Part shown: positions 59,780-64,000 of the stretch, piece after piece
Layout of the letters: each line of letters begins with the position of its first letter
Numbering within the stretch: position 1 is the stretch's first letter
Assembly: GCA_004794655.1 (NCBI GenBank)
Contig: SMMW01000511.1
Span: 921,001 to 985,000, forward strand
From: Marisa cornuarietis
Lineage: Eukaryota > Mollusca > Gastropoda > Architaenioglossa > Ampullariidae
Length of the DNA stretch: 64,000 bases
Direction: 5' to 3'
The notes under the pieces: model-generated
What the model saw: the letters and a program-made list of their open reading frames with translations, nothing else
Database searches by the model: none
What the model was told of the DNA's origin: nothing
Translations under genes and position numbers: made by a program

Positions 59780-60255
59780 GGTGCGGCTCTATCTACCTCT
59801 CTCGCACACACGTACGCACAAACTCTGACCGAATCGCCAGGAGGGCAGGTCATGCATAACCAAAGTAAGTGTGTGAAGGAAGAAAATGTCAATGTTGTTG
59901 TCTAGAAAAGAAAATAATCAAGAAACATTAGCCACAAAATGTCGATGTGAGAATCAATGAAAATGAAAGGTGGGTTCAAAATAACCCTCTCCTTCTGTTT
60001 ATGCAAGGTATGGTGGATGAAATTAGCTTAGCACACAATGGCAAGGAAGATGTTTGGAATTTCGAAAAAATTGAGTTGGTCAGTGGCAGAACTCAATTTT
60101 CTCTTAAACCAACTATATAAATAAGCCTCAATACTAACATTAAATGGTGTTAATACTCTGTGAAACATAATACTAGAAAATTCAAAGGGAATATAATTAA
60201 ATTTTAAAACACAGTTTACAATTGAGTGATGGCCATGAGCATGAAAAACCACAGC

Positions 60256-60266
60256 TTAAAAGGTGA
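60256..60266. repeat. Target-site duplication, left copy, of RTE-B LINE
   Basis: TTAAAAGGTGA immediately left of the LINE; identical 11 bp occur at its right end. Confidence 0.8.
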
Positions 60267-63200
60267 CGCCCCCGTTAGACCCCGGGTATGCTTGCCTAGC
60301 GAGCATTGAAAGAATAGGGTCCCTGCTGTCCAGCCAAGCATGTTGTAAGAGGCAACTAAGGTGGACACCTCACCTAGAGGTAAATTAGGTTGTGGTAGGG
60401 CTAACAACCCCACCATATAAAAATGCACGTTACAGAAACCAACACTAGAGTACTCGTTACGGATGGCGAAGGTAATGAAACACCAGGGAACTGGACTTAT
60501 GACGGACGACAGTCAAACCCCAGAGGGAGCTGGCGCTCCGATGGTGGATTTACTGAAGCCGAAGCATAAGTTGAGGGTGGGGTGCTGGAACGTCCAGACC
60601 TTGTATCAGACCGGCAGGTTGCCCCAACTAGTCAAGGAGTTTGAAAATTACAACTTGGACATCCTGGGAGTCAGCGAGGTCAGATGGACCGGCACGGGAA
60701 AGAGGAGACTAGCATCAGGACATACTATCTTGTTCTCAGGAAGATCAGACGATCAACACTCTGAAGGAGTAGCACTGAAAAGACACTGCTGGAATGAAAG
60801 CCTTATGGACCCAGGCTTCTGAGAGCAAGATTCCATTCAATTAAAGTACACCAAGCTGACAGTGCTAGTTTGCTATGCACCAACAGAAGACTCCGAGGCA
60901 GAAGGCAGGGATGCTTTTTACGATCAGCTCCAGGCAGCCACGGAGAGCGTCCGAGCCCATGATATGTTGCTCATCACCGGCGATCTCAATGTCCAGGTGG
61001 AAAGTAACAATGACTGCAAGGGGCATATCATGGGCAAACATGGAATTGGAAACATCAATGACAACAGAGAGAGACTGGCAGACTTTTGTGAAGAAAACAA
61101 TCTACTGATTGGAGGCACACTCTTCCAACACAAAGACATCCACAAGGCAACGTGGACCAGACGTGATCACAAAGAACCAGATAGACCATGTCATCATCAA
61201 CCGAAGATGGAGGAGCTCACTTCAAGATGTCAGAGCCTACAGAGGAGCAGAGGTTGCCAGTGACCACACTCTTGTGATAGCCGCAGTTTCTCTGAAGCGA
61301 CGTCGTTCGCGAGGAAAAGAGGCAGGTCAGCAGAGAGTGGACTCCGGCAGACTGAAGGACCCAGCCACCAAACGGGCTTTTGTAGTAGAAGTAAAAATCA
61401 GGTTCCAGGCACTAGGAGACCAACAGGAGATGACCTTAGAGGACTTCAGTCGAGTCATACCGGAAACAGGAGAGAAAATAGCGGGCTTCCAAAGAAAAAA
61501 GAAAGAACAGTAGATCAGAGAAGAGACTTGGAAAAGGATAGAAGAGAGAAAGTAAACCAAGCAGAAAACGAACAACACCAGATCTGAACGTCTGAAGGAA
61601 CAACACAGACAAAGATATACAGAAATAAACAAAGAGGTAAACAGGATGACCAAAACAGACAAAAGGGACTACATAGAGAAACTGGCAGATGAAGCAGAAG
61701 AAGCAGCAGGAAAAAATGACCTGAAGACACTGTATAAAATCAATAAACAGCTAAACAACAGGTTCAAAAACAGTGAAGTGTCAGAGAAAGACATGAACGG
61801 AAATGTTGTCGAGGGAGAGGCAGAAAAACTACAAGGAGCATTTTGAGTCAGTTCTAAACAGACCAGACCCCCCTCAGCTCGCGGACATCCAGATACAGAC
61901 CTTGAAATCTGCACAGACCCGCCAAGCCTGGAAGAAGTGACAGCAGCAATCAAGGCAATGAAAAGCGGCAAAGCACCAGGGACAGATGGAATAACAGCAG
62001 AGATGTTGAAAGCAGATGTGAATGTGACAGCTCCCATGTTGACTGAAATCTTCAGGCAAGTTTGGGAATCAGGACAGATCCCCGATGCGTGGAAGACAGG
62101 TCTCATATTTAAGTTACCCAAGAAAGGAGATCTTGGAGACTGCAATAACTGGAGGGGTATAACACTTCTTTCCCTCACCAGCAAGGTCTTCAGCAAGATT
62201 GTTTTGTCAAGACTAACTGCAACAGTTGAGAAAGACCTCCGGCCTCAGCAAACAGGATTTCGCGCTGGGCGATCCTGCTCTTAACTCATTTTCACTCTGC
62301 GTCAGATTCTGGAGCAGAGCAATGAGTAGAACGCACCGCTGTACATTAACTTCATCGACCTGGAGAAGGCTTTTGACAGCATCCACCGCGAGTCCTTATG
62401 GAAGATCCTGGGGCATTATGGAGTCCCTGCGAAACTTGTCCAGGTCGTTGCAATGCTGTACAGCGATTTCAAATCTCAGGTGGTCTGTGACACAGAGCTC
62501 ACAGCCTCCTTCAACGACAGTACTTGGGTGAAGCAGGGCAGCATTCTGTCGCCGTTCCTTTTCATCCTGGCCATGGACTGGATCATGAAGAATTTCGCCG
62601 ACAGAGAGAGGAGAGGGATCAAATGGACCATGACTATGACAGCAGCAGCAATGCTGGAAGACTTGGACTTTGCTGATGACATTGCCCTGTTGTCACACCG
62701 CCACCAAGACATGCAGGAGAAAACAAATGCCTTCGCAGAAACAGCTGGGAACCTTGGATCGAAGGTCAGCGCAAAGAAAACAAAATGTATGAGAGTGAAA
62801 TCCAGACTCCAAGAAAACATCAAACTAAATGGAGAAGAGATCGAAGAAGTTGACAGTTTTACCTATCTTGGGTCCAAGATTTTAGACACCGGGGATGCGG
62901 AGGTGGAGATTCGAGCCCGACTGGCGAAAGCCAGCCAGGCCTTCGCCTCACTCAGGAGCACATGGAAGGCAAAAAACATCAGCCAGAAGACCAAGCTGAG
63001 AATCTTCAAGTCAAATGTGATCAGCACCCTCCTTTATGGATCAGAATCATGGAAGATGACCAAAAACATCGGTAACAGGCTTGACGTCTTCCAAAACAGA
63101 TGCCTCAGGCGCATACTTAACATCTTTTGGCCAAACACCATACAAATGAAGAACTCCACCGAAGAACTGAAACTGAGTCCATCACTACGCAGGTTCAACG

Positions 63201-63461
63201 AAGGCGTTGGCGATGGATTGGACATGTGGTCCGCCAGCAGACAGCATACAGCAGACCTCTCCAGAATCTCCCTACGATGGACTTCAGACGGCCGAAGAAA
63301 ACGAGGCCGCCCAAAGGAAACCTGGAGAAGAACAGTGGAAAGGGAGATGAAAAAAAGGGCTGGACATGGGGTCGCCTGGAGCGGGTTTTTTAGCCGATCG
63401 ACATCCGTGGTTGGCTCTGGTTGAGGCCTTATGTGTAACTAGCACGAAGAGGATTGATTGA
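60267..63461 (+). mobile_element. RTE-like LINE, full length by target-site duplication but inactivated (RTE-B)
   Basis: A 3.2-kb non-LTR retrotransposon bounded by the 11-bp direct repeat TTAAAAGGTGA. It begins with about 200 bp of 5' leader (GACGCCCCCGTTAGACCCCG...). An EN-RT coding region follows, and the element ends in a GATT repeat (63452-63461) with no poly(A). The perfect duplication shows an insertion that has not been rearranged since. It is a different family from the element at 19.4-22.8 kb: the protein is clearly diverged and the terminal repeat is GATT rather than GACT. Confidence 0.85.
60463..63424 (+). pseudogene. Broken EN-RT ORF of RTE-B LINE
   Basis: The coding region starts near the ATG at 60463. 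An endonuclease is visible in pieces: LRVGCWNVQTLYQTGRLPQL, GVSEVRWTGTGKRR, VCYAPTEDSEAE, ITGDLNVQVES, then after a frame shift NQIDHVIINRRWRSS and ASDHTLVI. The reverse transcriptase is also present: SGKAPGTDGITAEML, GDCNNWRGITLLSL, QQTGFRAGRSCS, INFIDLEKAFDSIH, KQGSILSPFLFILAMDW and the catalytic FADD (in DLDFADDIALL). Damage includes in-frame stops at about 60820, 61511, 61553, 62282 and 62327, a frame shift near 61165, and more shifts near 61845-61890. The stretch 62453-63424 is open for 323 codons. The element cannot make its protein. Confidence 0.85.
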
Positions 63462-63472
63462 TTAAAAGGTGA
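63462..63472. repeat. Target-site duplication, right copy, of RTE-B LINE
   Basis: TTAAAAGGTGA, identical to 60256-60266. Confidence 0.8.
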
Positions 63473-63896
63473 TGAAACCTACGGTGATAGTTCCTAAAGA
63501 TCTACTAAATGACCAAAACATGATCAGCACAAATGTACTCTCCCTTCGCCCCTTCTCTTACATCGAGATACAGGCACAGGAACTAACATCAACAAGGTAT
63601 ATTGATACTCTGATGTTCAGGTTACAACCAACTGTGGACATTCATGACGACCCGATTTAACCTCTTTCTGTGAATGGATGTTTGTTCGCTTGTATCTCGA
63701 GATAGGAAAGGGTAAAAGAAGAAAAAAAATAACCCAGGTGAACCTTTAAACATTTTTCTGTGCACTAACAGTTGAACGACGAGAGTCATTACGTGGGTCC
63801 AAGTACATCCACTTCGGGTCGCGGGAGACAACACATTTGGACCTTTTCACTAAGTTGTTCGCTTATACAACATTGAAGAGGAGGAGACAAACTTAC

Positions 63897-64000
63897 GGTC
63901 GAACATGGCCTACAGAACCTGGTCGCTCATCTCCTGCACCCGGCTCTCGCTCTCAATGGAGAGCAGCTGCATGCCCTGCGCACTGGCGATCTGCTCCAAC
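63897..64000 (-). CDS. Possible exon at the window edge (C-type-lectin-like, with an in-frame stop)
   Basis: GC-rich minus-strand sequence running off the right edge, with a consensus donor GACC|GTAAGT at 63897/63896. The only long open frame reads LEQIASAQGMQLLSIESESR, then VQEMSDQVL, then TAG (63912-63910), five codons before the donor. The ASAQGMQLLSIES stretch resembles the start of a C-type lectin fold (GM-x-LL-x-I-E-S). The stop before a donor means either a pseudo-exon, a terminal codon in a spliced 3' UTR, or a sequence error. The partial length prevents a firm call. Confidence 0.3.

Noticed and set aside
60028..60252. Frames flanking the RTE-B insertion that might be a gene interrupted by the LINE
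   Set aside because: Joining the two sides at the 11-bp duplication gives no continuous frame with a recognisable domain; stops are frequent.

Overview
This is a window of animal nuclear DNA, most likely from a mollusc and probably a gastropod. The host genes are split into short GT-AG exons spread over kilobases. Long microsatellites ((CA)n, (GAT)n, (TTTC)n, (CACT)n, (GATA)n) are everywhere. There are several non-LTR retrotransposons, two tRNA-headed SINE families and relics of DNA transposons. No bacterial operon, phage or CRISPR signal was seen. The mollusc assignment is an inference from the style of repeats and gene families; it was not tested by any search.

Two host genes can be reconstructed, both on the minus strand. 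The first (about 10.8 down to 4.7 kb) gives six phase-compatible exons encoding a type I membrane receptor: a CUB domain split over two exons, one LDL-receptor class A module, a transmembrane helix, and a cytoplasmic tail with PPTY, PPSY and NPGY motifs. Its signal-peptide exon was not found. The second (about 53.5 down to 47.6 kb) is an unusual extracellular cysteine-rich gene. It has a run of symmetrical phase 1-1 exons, three of them exactly 138 nt long, an exon carrying seven 18-residue repeats, and EGF-like modules. A decayed copy of one module lies at 54.3-54.45 kb.

Mobile DNA fills much of the rest. An apparently intact 1031-codon RTE-type LINE lies at 19.45-22.8 kb (minus). A second RTE-like LINE at 60.27-63.46 kb (plus) has a perfect 11-bp target-site duplication but a broken reading frame. 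A jockey/I-like LINE with a CCHC zinc-knuckle ORF1 (59.8-56.5 kb, minus) is interrupted between ORF1 and ORF2 by about 1.2 kb that ends in the 3' end of another LINE family. A second 3' end of that family sits in an intron of the cysteine-rich gene. SINE family 1 has copies at 10.25 and 47.2 kb, and SINE family 2 at 9.73 and 40.77 kb plus fragments. Three of these four copies have 12-14 bp target-site duplications. A decayed hAT element (27.16-29.29 kb) and a Tc1/mariner fragment (36 kb) complete the set.

The remaining stretches (1-4.6, 10.9-19.4, 22.8-27.1, 29.3-35.9, 36.4-47.1 and 55.5-56.4 kb) show mostly low-complexity or AT-rich non-coding sequence. Many long open frames there are simply both strands of simple repeats. 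The last about 100 bases contain a possible exon, with a good splice donor, that runs off the window.
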